In this document: positions 22,973 to 33,203 of the stretch, one piece after another
How the letters are laid out: each line of letters begins with the position of its first letter
How positions within the stretch are numbered: position 1 is the first letter of the stretch
Assembly (NCBI GenBank): GCA_023898505.1
Contig: CP060226.1
Location: forward strand, 1,291,371-1,355,370
DNA: 64,000 nt
Direction: 5' to 3'
DNA from: Candidatus Peribacteria bacterium
GTDB taxonomy: Bacteria; Patescibacteriota; Gracilibacteria; BD1-5; UBA6164
Translations under genes and position numbers: made by a program
The notes under the pieces: model-generated
The model's input: the letters and a program-made list of their open reading frames with translations, nothing else
Told to the model about the DNA's origin: nothing
Databases searched by the model: none

Positions 22973-24106
22973 TTATCGAATAGCAGCTGCAATGATATCA
23001 GCTACAGACTTATCAAGCGGACTTGGTATAATCATCTCTGCAGTCGGGTGTTCTACGTATGCTGCGAGACTTTCTGCGGCCTTTATTTTCATGTCGTCAG
23101 TAATTTGATGGACTCTATTTTGAAGAGCTCCTTTAAATATCCCTGGGAAGACGAGGACATTATTTAGCTGATTTGGAAAATCACTACGTCCTGTTGCAAC
23201 GATTTTTGCTCCCGCATTATAAGCGAGATCTGGCATAATCTCTGGAGTCGGGTTTGCCATCGCAAAAATAATTGGATCTGCTGCCATCGATTGTACCATA
23301 GTTTCGGTGAGAACTCCTGGAGCGGATACCCCGATGAAAATATCTCTTCCTACTACCGCATCTTGGAGTTTTCCACTACGCCCTTCGTGATTCGTAATAG
23401 CAAGGATATTTTGTTTTTCCGTATTTAAGTCTTGGCGACTTGAGCTCACGATTCCTTTACTGTCACATACGATGATATCTTGTATTCCGTAGAGAGAAAG
23501 AAGCTTGATGATAGCCGTTCCAGCAGCTCCGAGTCCGTTGACTACGATGCTTACTTCTTCTTTTTTCTTGTTTGTAATTTTGAGACTATTGATGATTCCA
23601 GCAAGGACGACGATAGCGGTTCCATGTTGGTCATCATGAAATACGGGGATATCCAGTTCTTGTTTTAGGCGTTCTTCGATTTCGAAACAGCGAGGGGCGC
23701 TGATATCTTCCAGATTAATTCCTCCGAAAGTCGGAGCGATGCGTTTTACAGTTTCGATGATTTCTTCAGAATCTTGCGTATCAAGAACTATGGGGAAAGC
23801 ATTGACTCCAGCAAATTCTTTAAAGAGGACACATTTTCCTTCCATTACTGGAAGTCCTGCTTCTGGTCAGATGTTTCCAAGGCCGAGGACGGCACTTCCA
23901 TCACTAACGACAGCGACAGTATTTGCTTTGAGAGTATAATCATATACCTTTTTCTTGTCCTCAGCTATCTCTCGACACGGTTCTGCCACTCCAGGTGTGT
24001 AGGCAAGCGAAAGATCTGTTTTCGTTTCAAGATGGATTTTACTTTCGGTGGAGATTTTTCATTGTAGCTTCTTGTGGAGTTTGATACTTTCAGCAAAATA
24101 GTCCAT
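22973..24106 (-). CDS. NAD(P)-dependent malic enzyme, short form
   Basis: 377 residues with UGA-coded Gly in the N-terminal part. It has SLAYTPGVAEPCREI, then GNIGPEAGLPVMEGK, VFHDDQHGTAIVVLAG with the metal ligand, and the nucleotide site VVNGLGAAGTA. Malic enzyme decarboxylates malate to pyruvate. The C-terminal phosphotransacetylase-like domain of the long bacterial form is absent. It sits upstream of the sugar dehydrogenase by 11 bases, so it may be co-transcribed with the glycan export genes, or may simply be an operon neighbour. Confidence 0.9.
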
Positions 24107-24195
24107 GGTAGGGAAGTTAGAAGTTATAAATGATAAGTGAAAAGTAGAGAAAATGTCACAATCTAAAAAAGAAGTAAAAAATAGCTGTATTCTGG

Positions 24196-24501
24196 TTATT
24201 TATCTGTTATATATTGTAGGTAGCTGTCATTGACTTGTTCTGGTGAGAGACTGATAATTTCAGGAGTTTCGTAGGGATGGTGTTTTTCAATATGTTCGAT
24301 AAGGTTGCTGACTTTTCCATCGCTTGTTTTGATGAGGAGGAGTTTTTCTTCTCATGTTTGTATTTTTCCTTCCCACCAATAATAACTCTTCATATAGTTG
24401 AGTCGATTGATACACTGAGCGAGTTTTTTCCCGAGAATCGTCATGATAAATTGTTTCAGCTCTTTTGGTTTGTTTGGATAGCTGGTGATAATAATTTTCA
24501 T
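24196..24501 (-). CDS. cutA: CutA1 divalent-ion tolerance family protein
   Basis: 101 residues, one UGA (Gly) in the middle. The pattern is CutA1: MKIIITSYPN at the start, AQCINRL, SYYWWEGKIQ, and EHIEKHHPYETPEII with conserved His and Tyr-Glu. CutA1 is a small trimeric protein linked with copper and other metal tolerance, but its actual role is not settled. It is 89 bases upstream of the malic enzyme on the same strand. Confidence 0.88.
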
Positions 24502-24641
24502 AAGTCAGCAAGTGTCTAAATAATGGTCTTAGTGTATGAAGATTTTGCTCTTTGTAAAGATAATTGGCTGATTCAATTTTGATTTTTTTAGAATCAATCG
24601 TATGCTACCGATATTCGTGTTTATTTTTTGATTTTGATTCC

Positions 24642-27600
24642 ATGATTTCGTATGTTTTAAAGCTTTTGCTGCTTACATCTTTTTCGTTTCTCACGATTTT
24701 CTTTTACTATCAAAATCCCGCGCACATAGAAAACTTTGATGGATATTTTCCGTATGTATTTGTTATGGGGGTATTGTATCTCACCTACAAAGTATTTCAA
24801 ACATATACTTCCTCATCGTCAGAAGTACGATTTACTCCTATGGGTATAGGGCTTGCCTTCTTGCTTCATCTTTTCGTATTATCAGGGTTCTTTTTTGCTA
24901 TTAATGGAGGGAGCTTTTTTAGTGGGATTATGTTGTTTTTCAAAATTATTTCGTATCTCATACTTCCAATATTTATTGTCTTTCTTGCTCTTTGAGTCGG
25001 GAAGAAGCTATCGTCATATCTCCCAGGATATAAGCAAGAAAGTATTGTTTTTCAGTTTTTATTAGCCCTTGGGATTGGATTTTTCGTTTTGCTTACAGCT
25101 ATATTTCTCTTGGGGATAGTAGGGGTGTATACTATGACCTCTATTTTGATACTTTTTGCAATTCTTTTAGTCATCACCTTTCGTGAGTTTTGATACTATA
25201 TTGAGTGAGTATTTTCTCATGAAATTATATTTGCAGGACACAAAGAAACAGGTTCCATCATCGAGCGTTTGTCACCTCGACTTCTTTCAAGTGAATTTTT
25301 ATTTATCATCATCAGTTTTATCTTATCGGTAAATTTGATAAATATTGTTCGTCCTTTTCCGATTGGATGGGATGATCTTGGGGCATATATGAATATCCCT
25401 CATTTACTATCAAGCGCCTGAAGTCTTCTATCTTTTTGAGGGATGTTTAGTTGGCAATCACTGACGGGGGTTTGATTTTTATTTGGGTCTGCGACACAAG
25501 CATTTTTTATTAACAATATTGGAGGAGTATTATCAGCGATAGTACTCGTGTTAGTAACTGGAGAGTTTCTTCGTAGTCATACAACGAAAAAACAAACACT
25601 CATACATATTCCTCTCTTAATTGCGACAATTTTTACAGCCCTTCCGATGGTTATCTTTCAGCAGGCAAAAGATATGAAACTTGATACGGGACTATTTTTT
25701 ATCAGTGTGATTGTTGTATATGCTCTCGTATACCTCTATCATAAACCAAAATCTGAGATTTTATTGAAGCATGGGACTAGCTATCGTCTATGGTATTTCC
25801 TTGTTATTGGTCTGCTTGCTGGTTTGGCCTTTTCTATAAAATTTACCACTTTGATTCTTATTATCTCACTATTGGCAGTACTGTTTTATGTGCGTTTGTG
25901 AGTTTTTGGTTTTTTGTGATATCTGGGTGTATTTCTCGGAGTATTTACCGTGGGGGATTTGTGGAGTTTTATGAATGTCATTACCACAGAATCTAACGAT
26001 GTACGAAATATATTTTCAGCTATTTCATGAGGTTTAGGCGTAGTGTTTTTATGAATAGCATATGTTAAAAATAGCACTTCTTTTAGAGTACTTTTCTTGA
26101 AAGTGTCCGTATTTTTACTTGGAGTAATATTGGCTCTTACTCCGTGGCTTCTGAAAAATATCTATCAATCATATCCGAGTATAACGATAGCAAATTTGCT
26201 TTCTTGAAATGCACAGAGTTATATATTTGATCCAGGAGTTTTATATACGCAAGAAGAGGTGGAAAGAATACAGGCACAAGAAAAACAACAGCGTGAGACA
26301 GACAGTGCTACAACGAAAAATGAGGACTATGGGCGTTATCTCGGGTATGAAGAGGGGATTAATAATTATCTGAAACTTCCATGGAACCTAACGATGCAGA
26401 TAAATCAAGGAGGAGAATTTACTGATATCAGTTTTATTTTCCTTGCGCTGATTCCACTTCTCTTTTTGTTTCTTCCATACCGACATAAGTATTATGGACT
26501 TGCGATTGTTGGAACGGTTATTTTCGAGATTCTTCTCTTTATCTATGCTCCAACTTCAGAGCTTCTCACGACATATCTTTGATCTATATTCTTGCCAGAA
26601 GGATATATATTTTTACTCGTTCTCTTTTTATCTTGGATATATCTCATCCATGTACTAAAGCATACAACAAAAACCTTTCTATTAAAGGTGATGATTATAT
26701 TTTTACTCTTGTATACGTTTTTATGGACGATATCGGCTTTTGGGATTGTGTGGTACGGTATTGTTATGTATTTTGGTTTCTTGATGTTTATTGCTATCTG
26801 ATCGTATTATATGACTCAGATAAAAGAAGATATGAGTTCAGATGATAAGCTCCTTCGTTTATTTGGAAGTGTAATACTTTTGGGAATTGTATCGGTGTAT
26901 TTTTTCTTTTCGACGATTCCTCATGGGTTCAATAATCTAAAAAACGCCTCATATACAGAGTTCAAGACTGGAAAAGTTTTAGCCGTAGAAGCTCCATTTT
27001 TATATCATCCAGATTATTTGGATATTTTATTTTGGGTCAATATCGACGACGCCAAGAAACGTGATTTTATTAATGAACAGGTAAGTTCCGTGATTGCGCA
27101 AAGAGTACAGGGATTTGAAAAGATGAGTATCTCTCAAGTAGTACAATTACTCAAAGAAATTAATGCCAGTCCAAAGCCAGAGATTCAGGCTATTAGACCA
27201 GAAGCCAAGCAGTCATTATTACGACTCTATGAGGGGATACTAGAACCAACAGATGTATATAAAAATACTGCCTATATTTATCGTATCGGTACGTTTTTGA
27301 AGTATTACATCTCTGAAAACGATCGTCGTCTTTTTGAGGATTCTCTTGTGAGTCAATTTAATACGTATATTTATGATACGAATCTGGATATTGCTGTACA
27401 GAGAATGAAATATCTAGGACTTCGTTATCTATTAGTAGATCTCAATGCTGCCACGATAGATCGTGATCCAGAGCATCGTCTGACTGCGAGATATGAAAAT
27501 CTCCTTCGTACGTTTACCTCAGAGAAGCTAACTCTTATTCGTAGTGATAGTCTCTGTTTAGAACTTGCCCTTGACTTGTATAGAACCTCTCAAAAAACGG

Positions 27601-27890
27601 AGCAAGATATGATGGACTATCTTATGCTTGCAGGGGCAAATCATGAGAGTTATTTTGATGGCAAAGAAATAAATAGGGGAGTAAAGCAAGTAGGGTGTTA
27701 TCAAAAGATGATTAACTTAATAAATGAAGGAAAAGTAACTGATCAAAGCTTTTCATATCTGAAGGGGGTTCAGGCATATCTGACGAATCCAGATAATGCC
27801 AGCCAATTTCAATCTGAACAAGATGTGCTGAACTTTTTCAGGCAGTATGTGAAACCATGATTTAAGGTGTTATTTAAGATTGAGGAGTAA
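24642..27890 (+). CDS. large polytopic GT-C-like membrane glycosyltransferase
   Basis: 1082 residues in one frame with about ten UGA (Gly). There are many hydrophobic segments from the N-terminus to about residue 730. In the first large loop, PIGWDDLGAYMNIP has the paired acidic residues typical of lipid-sugar-using GT-C enzymes (PMT/GT39-like). The C-terminal 350 residues are mostly soluble and outside the membrane by this model. It probably transfers a sugar from a polyprenyl-phosphate donor outside the cytoplasm, or ligates glycan to a carrier. Start chosen at 24642; upstream TTG codons are also in frame. It is followed directly by a bidirectional hairpin. Confidence 0.65.
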
Positions 27891-27928
27891 AAAAGAGAGT
27901 CAGAAGCTTAAGCTTCTGACTCTCTTTT
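27891..27928. terminator. bidirectional hairpin terminator
   Basis: A perfect 19-base inverted repeat with no loop bases between the arms: AAAAGAGAGTCAGAAGCTT and its complement. It follows the UAA of the forward gene by one codon and is flanked by T and A runs on both sides. The stop codon of the convergent minus gene (27908-27910) sits at its centre. Confidence 0.85.
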
Positions 27929-29493
27929 TTCATCGATAAATCTTTGAAGTTCGATACATAATAGATCTAATTCTTCTACTTTCTCTCAAAAACCATTCTC
28001 AAGTTCATCAGCAATCTTTGTAAGGATTTTAGTATCTTCTATATTTCTTTGTATATGATCTATTGGAAGTTCTTTCATGGTTCTTAGATTATGGATTCTA
28101 TCCGAGAGTTTTACTGACAAAGCTTTCTTACAAATCCTTTCAATTTCTGTATCATCTGCTTCAATACCAAAGGTACCATCATCTCTGAGGCTTTTTGCAT
28201 GAGCGATAAAGTTCTGAAATGCGGTGTTTGTTCAACCGTTTTCGAGTTCCTCATCTGACTTCATATGATCCCAGTAGGCGGTTTTTTTACGTCTTTATAT
28301 TTTTTTGAGAGACGATGGTATGTTGAAAGAGCTACAAATTCTTCTTTGGTTATATCACTTAAATAGATAATTGATTCTTTCCAAAAATCTCAGTCTTTTC
28401 ATTTTTCTAGGATATCTTTATACTTTTCTTTTCAGATAGCGGATATTATTGCTCGTTCCTTTTTCTTGGTGGCATCATTTAGTAGTCATTTACTGTTGAG
28501 TATATTAGCACTCTCAACTTTTTCTTTCCAAGTTTCTTTATCTCCTTTATCTAGGAAATCCGAAAAAGCGGGTTTACTAATAAGTTGTACTCAGAGAGCC
28601 ACTCTCTCTCAGAACAATTCTTTCAGAGTATTATAACTTATATCCGTGTCTTCGATGATGTCATGCAGGAGAGAAATAAGCACTTCATCAAAATCTTTTG
28701 TCATTCCTTTTCTGAGGGAGATGAGGGTTACTTCACGTAAGTGTTCAAAGTAGCGCTCTCCACTTTCACGCGTCACTCATTGAAACTTGAGTTTTGCAAG
28801 AGAGTAGGCGAGGTTGAGTTTGATCATCATTCTTTTTGCCTGTCTTTCATTGAGATCTCCAGATGCAATTTGTGGTTGAAAAATCTGTTCGTATACTTCA
28901 TTCCAGAGCTTCTCAGTTTTTCTTTCGTATGAATAATATCAGGGTGCCCAGTGTGGACAATCGGAATCAAGTATCTCATCAATGCTGGGAGCTACAAGCT
29001 TAACTCGGGGGGTGTGAAAGAGTTCTCCTTGATATGGTGTCTGTATGTTACTTGTAAGAGCTAGAATCTCACTTCCATATATTTCTCGTATAGCCTCAGC
29101 ACTTAATCAGCTTTTCTCTTGTAAATATCATAAGAGTTCTCAGCATATATTTTGTACTTCTCCTTGAATAGTGGATATATTTTCTCAATCATAAAGTCGA
29201 GATATTACTTTATCAGAAAAATAATGAAAGTTGTCGACTCATTTTCTATATTCTTCTAAGGACTCTTCTTGATTATCAAAGACTACTTTTGATAAGTCAT
29301 ATATTACAGTAAGTTTTTGTAGTTCTTGCTTAAGTTCGTTTTCTTCTGCTTGAGATAAAGTTCTTGTGTTATGTGTGATTCTAAAAGTAATTACTTTTCT
29401 ATAGTCATTCCAAAAGTCCTCTATTCAACGCTTGAGCGTGATATTTTTATAAGCATATGAATTAGTTGTATTCCCCAGTTCAGGATGAAACAT
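27908..29493 (-). pseudogene. RelA/SpoT-type HD hydrolase with a frameshift in a poly-A run
   Basis: About 528 residues if one base is added. It has the HD hydrolase signatures of alarmone hydrolases: RESGERYFEHLREV, LLHDIIEDTD near residue 274, and KLSDRIHNLRTM near 461. No synthetase, TGS or ACT domain follows, so it resembles hydrolase-only (MESH1-like) enzymes. The first 220 residues are not recognised. The frame breaks at a run of seven T (seven A on the coding strand) at 28282-28288. With eight A the protein reads straight on from DVKK into TAYWDHM. This may be an assembly error, a real mutation, or a slippage site. The intact motifs on both sides argue against old decay. Confidence 0.72.
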
Positions 29494-29590
29494 TCAATCA
29501 GCATGTCTAGTTCTAGTGTTCAACTCGGAGTGGTTATAGCGTAATCTAGGAGCTATACTATACAAAAAATAGACAATATATCAAATATAT

Positions 29591-30763
29591 TTACAATTTA
29601 TATTTACTCCGGAAATCTTTTCTGAAATCTTCAAATCTTTGTTCGAGAATCGCAGTTCTTGCTTGCCCGCAAATATGGATGAGGAAGTAGAGGTTATGAT
29701 AGGAGAGAAGCTGCATCCCGAGGATTTCGTTTTCTTGGATCAGGTGACGTAAGTATCCCTTTGAGTAGGTCCTGCAGACCTTGCATTCACACTCACTATC
29801 GAGAGGTTCATCTGAGAGTTTCCACTGTTCATTTTTGATCTTGATATTTCCTCTGGTTGAAAAAGCAACTCCATGGCGTCCGAGACGAGTCGGGAGGACG
29901 CAATCAAACATATCCATGCCACGAGCAATTCCTTCGACTAAGTCTTCAGGAGTTCCCACTCCCATGAGATAGTGAGGTTTTTCTTTTGGAAGAGTCTCTT
30001 TCATCACGTCGAGGATACGGTACATATCTTCTTTGGATTCTCCGACGGAAAGCCCTCCTACAGCAACTCCAGGAGTATCGAGATTGCCAATAAACTGAGC
30101 AGACTCGCGACGGAGGTTTTCATAGGTGACTCCCTGTACAATAGGGAAAAGTGCTTGTGGATAGAGTCCTGCATTCTTTCTCTTCGTCTCATTTTCCTTC
30201 CAACTAGTGACACATCTTTCTGCCCAACGATGCGTACGCTCCATCGCCGCCTTTGCATAGGTTTCATCTGAGTGTCCTGGGGCACATTCGTCAAATGCCA
30301 TGATGATATCCGCTCCAAGATTACTTTGGATGTCCATAATATTTTCTGCCGTAAAATAGTGCTTACTTCCGTCGGTATGACTACGAAAGTGAACTCCGTC
30401 TTCCGTGATTTTTACGAGACTCTCTTTGTTTTTATAGCCGCTTCCCGAAGTTTGTCCGAGCGAAAATACCTGAAATCCTCCGCTATCTGTAAGTATCGGT
30501 CTCTCATAGCTCTGAAACTTGTGTGCTCATCAAAACGATTGTACCACTTTGTCCCCAGGACGGAGGTAGAGATGATAGGTGTTGTTGAGGATTATTTGTG
30601 CTCCCATTTCATCTAAATCATCTTTTGAGATTCCCTTTACACTTGCTTTTGTTCCTACTGGCATAAAAATAGGTGTTTCAAAACTCCCATGGGCGGTAGT
30701 AAAATTTCCGGCTCTTGCGTATCCATCCGTGCTTTCTATTGTGTACTCAAACAAAACCTTCAT
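29591..30763 (-). CDS. tgt: queuine/preQ1 tRNA-guanine transglycosylase
   Basis: 390 residues, the normal length. It has PTPIFMPVGT-like ETPIFMPVGTKASVKG, LLNNTYHL-type ILNNTYHLYLRPG, GGAHKF with both Gly from adjacent UGA (30527-30532), and TDSGGFQVFSLG. GVAVGGLSVGE and a CxCxxC zinc cluster (SECECKVC) plus a later His are present. It exchanges guanine at position 34 of certain tRNAs for a queuine precursor. It starts downstream of a well-spaced promoter. Confidence 0.95.
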
Positions 30764-30786
30764 AATTAATAAATAACAATGAACAA

Positions 30787-30814
30787 TGTATAATGATAAA
30801 CTTAATTTTCACAA
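30787..30814 (-). promoter_or_regulatory. predicted sigma-70-type promoter for tgt
   Basis: Read on the minus strand: TTGTGA at 30814-30809, then 16 bases, then TATACA at 30792-30787. It ends 23 bases before the tgt ATG. The 16-base spacing matches other predicted promoters here. Confidence 0.5.
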
Positions 30815-30926
30815 ATCTGGCGTACGAAAAGGAAAAAAAATCTTCCAAAAAGGAAGATGAGAGAAGGGTTTTTTATTCTTTTATCCTGAGGGTTGTAGGT
30901 AGAAGAATCTATATTTCTTACAGTAA

Positions 30927-30958
30927 TAATTCTGTCCCGAGTACTCGGGACAGAATTA
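30927..30958. repeat. 32-base perfect palindrome
   Basis: A perfect inverted repeat with no loop, centred on AGT/ACT, with a core of TGTCCCGAGT and its complement. It lies between the divergent-orientation neighbours tgt (start side) and the HD gene (stop side), both on the minus strand. It could be a terminator for the HD gene, although only a few U residues follow, or a protein-binding or mobile palindrome. A smaller hairpin, ATCTTCC/GGAAGAT, lies about 80 bases away, near 30840-30858. Confidence 0.75.
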
Positions 30959-30978
30959 CAAGAGTGATATTTTTGGGG

Positions 30979-31605
30979 TTAAAAGTCGAGATTATAGCTT
31001 GCGCTTTTTTCTTCTTCTTGGAGCATGGATTTCAGACGTGCTTTATTGAGAGCTTTTCTTTCTTCACGTTCACTTCTTTGTGTTTGTGTGAAAAAGTGAT
31101 GATCATATAAGAGGTCAAGTCCTGCATGGTGCCAATCTGGGAACTTTATTTTAATTTTTTTGATAACTTCGATTTCTTTTTTCAGCTTATCGGCCTTGTC
31201 AAAAAAATCCTCTCTCCCGAGATTATCCAAATCGGCATCTTTGATAATTTCTTCGAGTTTATTCGCAGGAGTTTTGTAGGCTGGATCTGTTGCAAGTATG
31301 AGTGACTCAATCAAGTGTATCTTGTCTTCAGGATAGAGAATGGTTTTCAGGTAGTTCGTAGCAATCTTTGCACCTACGGGTTCATTGGTATCATACTGGA
31401 TGACAAAACCAGTATCATGAAACAGTGCAGCAATACAGAGTGCTTCAAGATCATCGTCAGTGATATTTTCTTTTTTTCCAATATAATACGCACGTTCCAT
31501 TACATCGAGCGCATGCCCATAGTGATGGTAGTAGTGGTCTTCAAGGGGCATGAGTATCTTATTGACATACTTCATAGCCCCCGTAATAATTTTCGAATGT
31601 TCCAT
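30979..31605 (-). CDS. HD-domain phosphohydrolase
   Basis: 208 residues with no UGA codon. HYGHALDVMERA, then AALFHDTGF with the HD doublet, and a later LATDPAY and DADLDNLG give the metal-binding His/Asp set of the HD superfamily. It is like small cytoplasmic HD hydrolases that act on nucleotides or phosphates; the substrate is not clear. The C-terminal region is helical and charged. It stands alone, between tgt and rseP. Confidence 0.8.
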   Translation of the reverse strand: MEHSKIITGAMKYVNKILMPLEDHYYHHYGHALDVMERAYYIGKKENITDDDLEALCIAALFHDTGFVIQYDTNEPVGAKIATNYLKTILYPEDKIHLIESLILATDPAYKTPANKLEEIIKDADLDNLGREDFFDKADKLKKEIEVIKKIKIKFPDWHHAGLDLLYDHHFFTQTQRSEREERKALNKARLKSMLQEEEKSASYNLDF

Positions 31606-31637
31606 AAGGATTATGTCTATAGGTAAATAGGTCCATT

Positions 31638-31693
31638 GTCATTACGAGTGATAACGAAGTAATCTTAGATTGCTTCATTATATTCGCAATGAC
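31638..31693. repeat. dispersed palindromic repeat, copy A
   Basis: 56 bases bounded by inverted ends GTCATTACG and CGCAATGAC with a central dyad, GAAGTAATCT/AGATTGCTTC. A second copy lies at 63699-63763 in the opposite orientation. It is in the gap between the HD gene and rseP. The core, with CGAAGTAATCT, resembles small palindromic elements seen in many bacterial genomes. Confidence 0.72.
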
Positions 31694-31722
31694 TCTTATT
31701 TCGAGTTTTAAAGAGTAGAAAA

Positions 31723-33081
31723 TTATCCCCCCATAATTTTTCCTACATCATTATACGCTATTATGATGCTCAGCGCAATTAATAGGATGAAAAAAATTAC
31801 ATGGATAATTCCTTCGATACGTTCCCCGATAATTTTCTTTCAAAATAATTTCTGCATAGAGGTGTTGAGGACGATGAAAGCAAAGCGGCCTCCATCGAGG
31901 GCAGGGATAGGAAGGAGGTTGAATACCCCAAGATTGATAGAGATAATGGCTCCGATAATCAGGAGGAAAATAATTCCTTCGCTAAAAGTTTTTGAGATAA
32001 AATCTACGAGTCAAATAGGGCCACTCATTTGCTCGATAGCTTCGCTTCTTTCTTCTTTTGTTTTCGGTGCAAATATCTTTTGTACAAGAATTCAGAGTCA
32101 CTTAAATGTTAAAATTGTCTGTCCATAGGTTTCTTGAACTCCATAGAGTATGGATTTCCCGAGACTATATTCGTATCTGAAATCCTCATTAATTTCTATG
32201 TGATTACTGATGTAGCTTCCAATTCTTCCATCGCTTGTTGGTGTGATATCGACTTCTGTTTTTTGTCCTTGTCTTTCTAGGTAAAACTTCATCGGTGCGT
32301 CCGGATGACTCTGGATAATACTGATAACTTGTTCAACTCCATGCACTATTACGGGTCACTGCTCTCTGCGAGTAATATCTTCTTTCGGAGTTACTTCAAT
32401 TTGGTAGAGAATATCTCCCACTTCTATACCTGATATTTGAGCAAGTGATCCACTGAGGGGGGAGAGGATGACTCCAGGTTTTTCGATGATAAGTCATATG
32501 TCTACGGCTTCTGTATACGTCGGTAAAAGTCGGATAGTATGATCTGTTGGGATGAGAGTATTTACCCCGATTGGTTTTACTCCGATGAAGAAAAGAAAGC
32601 TAAAGATTACCGCAGCAAGTAAAAAGTTCATAGCAACACCAGCGAGGATAATAATCGATTGTTGCCATGCCGGTTTTTTAGAGAGATTGTAGGGAGCTTC
32701 GTTTTCTAGGAGTTTTTCTTTGATATAGCTTCTATCTGCTACTCCTACTTTTTCTCCACTACTATCATAGAGACTTTTTCTTGTTTTTAATCGATCCGAT
32801 ATCTCTGTGTTTCCGAGTTTTTTCCCCGTTTCATCAAAGACTTGAAAACTGGTTACATGTTCTCCGGTGAGTTTTACAAAACCTCAAATAGGGAGCCAAT
32901 TGAGAGTGAAAAGTGTCCCCTTTGTGTCAGTAAACAGCTTTTTTGCTCTTGGTGGGATTCCGAGACCAAATTCTTCTACACGTACTCAAAAGATGCGAGC
33001 AGATTTAAAGTGACCATATTCGTGAACGAGGACAATGAGAGAAAATAAAATGAGAGCAATCACGATTCCAATAAGAGTCAT
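31723..33081 (-). CDS. rseP: RIP/M50 site-2 zinc metalloprotease
   Basis: 452 residues. The zinc motif is HEYGH at H20-H24 in the first membrane helix, with a PDZ-like region in the middle (a GSLAQISGIEVGD-type loop) and the third metal ligand in LPIPALDGGRF near residue 380. Site-2 proteases cut regulators or signal-peptide remnants within the membrane. UGA encodes several Gly. It stops in a run of G/C just before the repeat at 31638. Target substrates cannot be read here. Confidence 0.92.
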
Positions 33082-33158
33082 GGGGTGGGAGATGAATAAA
33101 GTAAGATGAGGAGTATTTTAGGGAAGAAGAAAAAAAAGTAAAACTTCGGTCGATTATT

Positions 33159-33186
33159 TTGAATTTAGAGAGAAATATGCTATACT
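33159..33186 (+). promoter_or_regulatory. predicted promoter for the giant gene at 33204
   Basis: TTGAAT at 33159, a 16-base spacer ending in ATATGC, and TATACT at 33181-33186. The TGC before the -10 makes an extended -10. It ends 17 bases upstream of the ATG. Confidence 0.6.
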
Positions 33187-33203
33187 TTTTGTAATTATTT
33201 TTT

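Noticed and set aside
22737..23108. Forward open frame opposite the sugar dehydrogenase and malic enzyme genes
   Set aside because: It is antisense to well-supported conserved genes and has no recognisable protein features.
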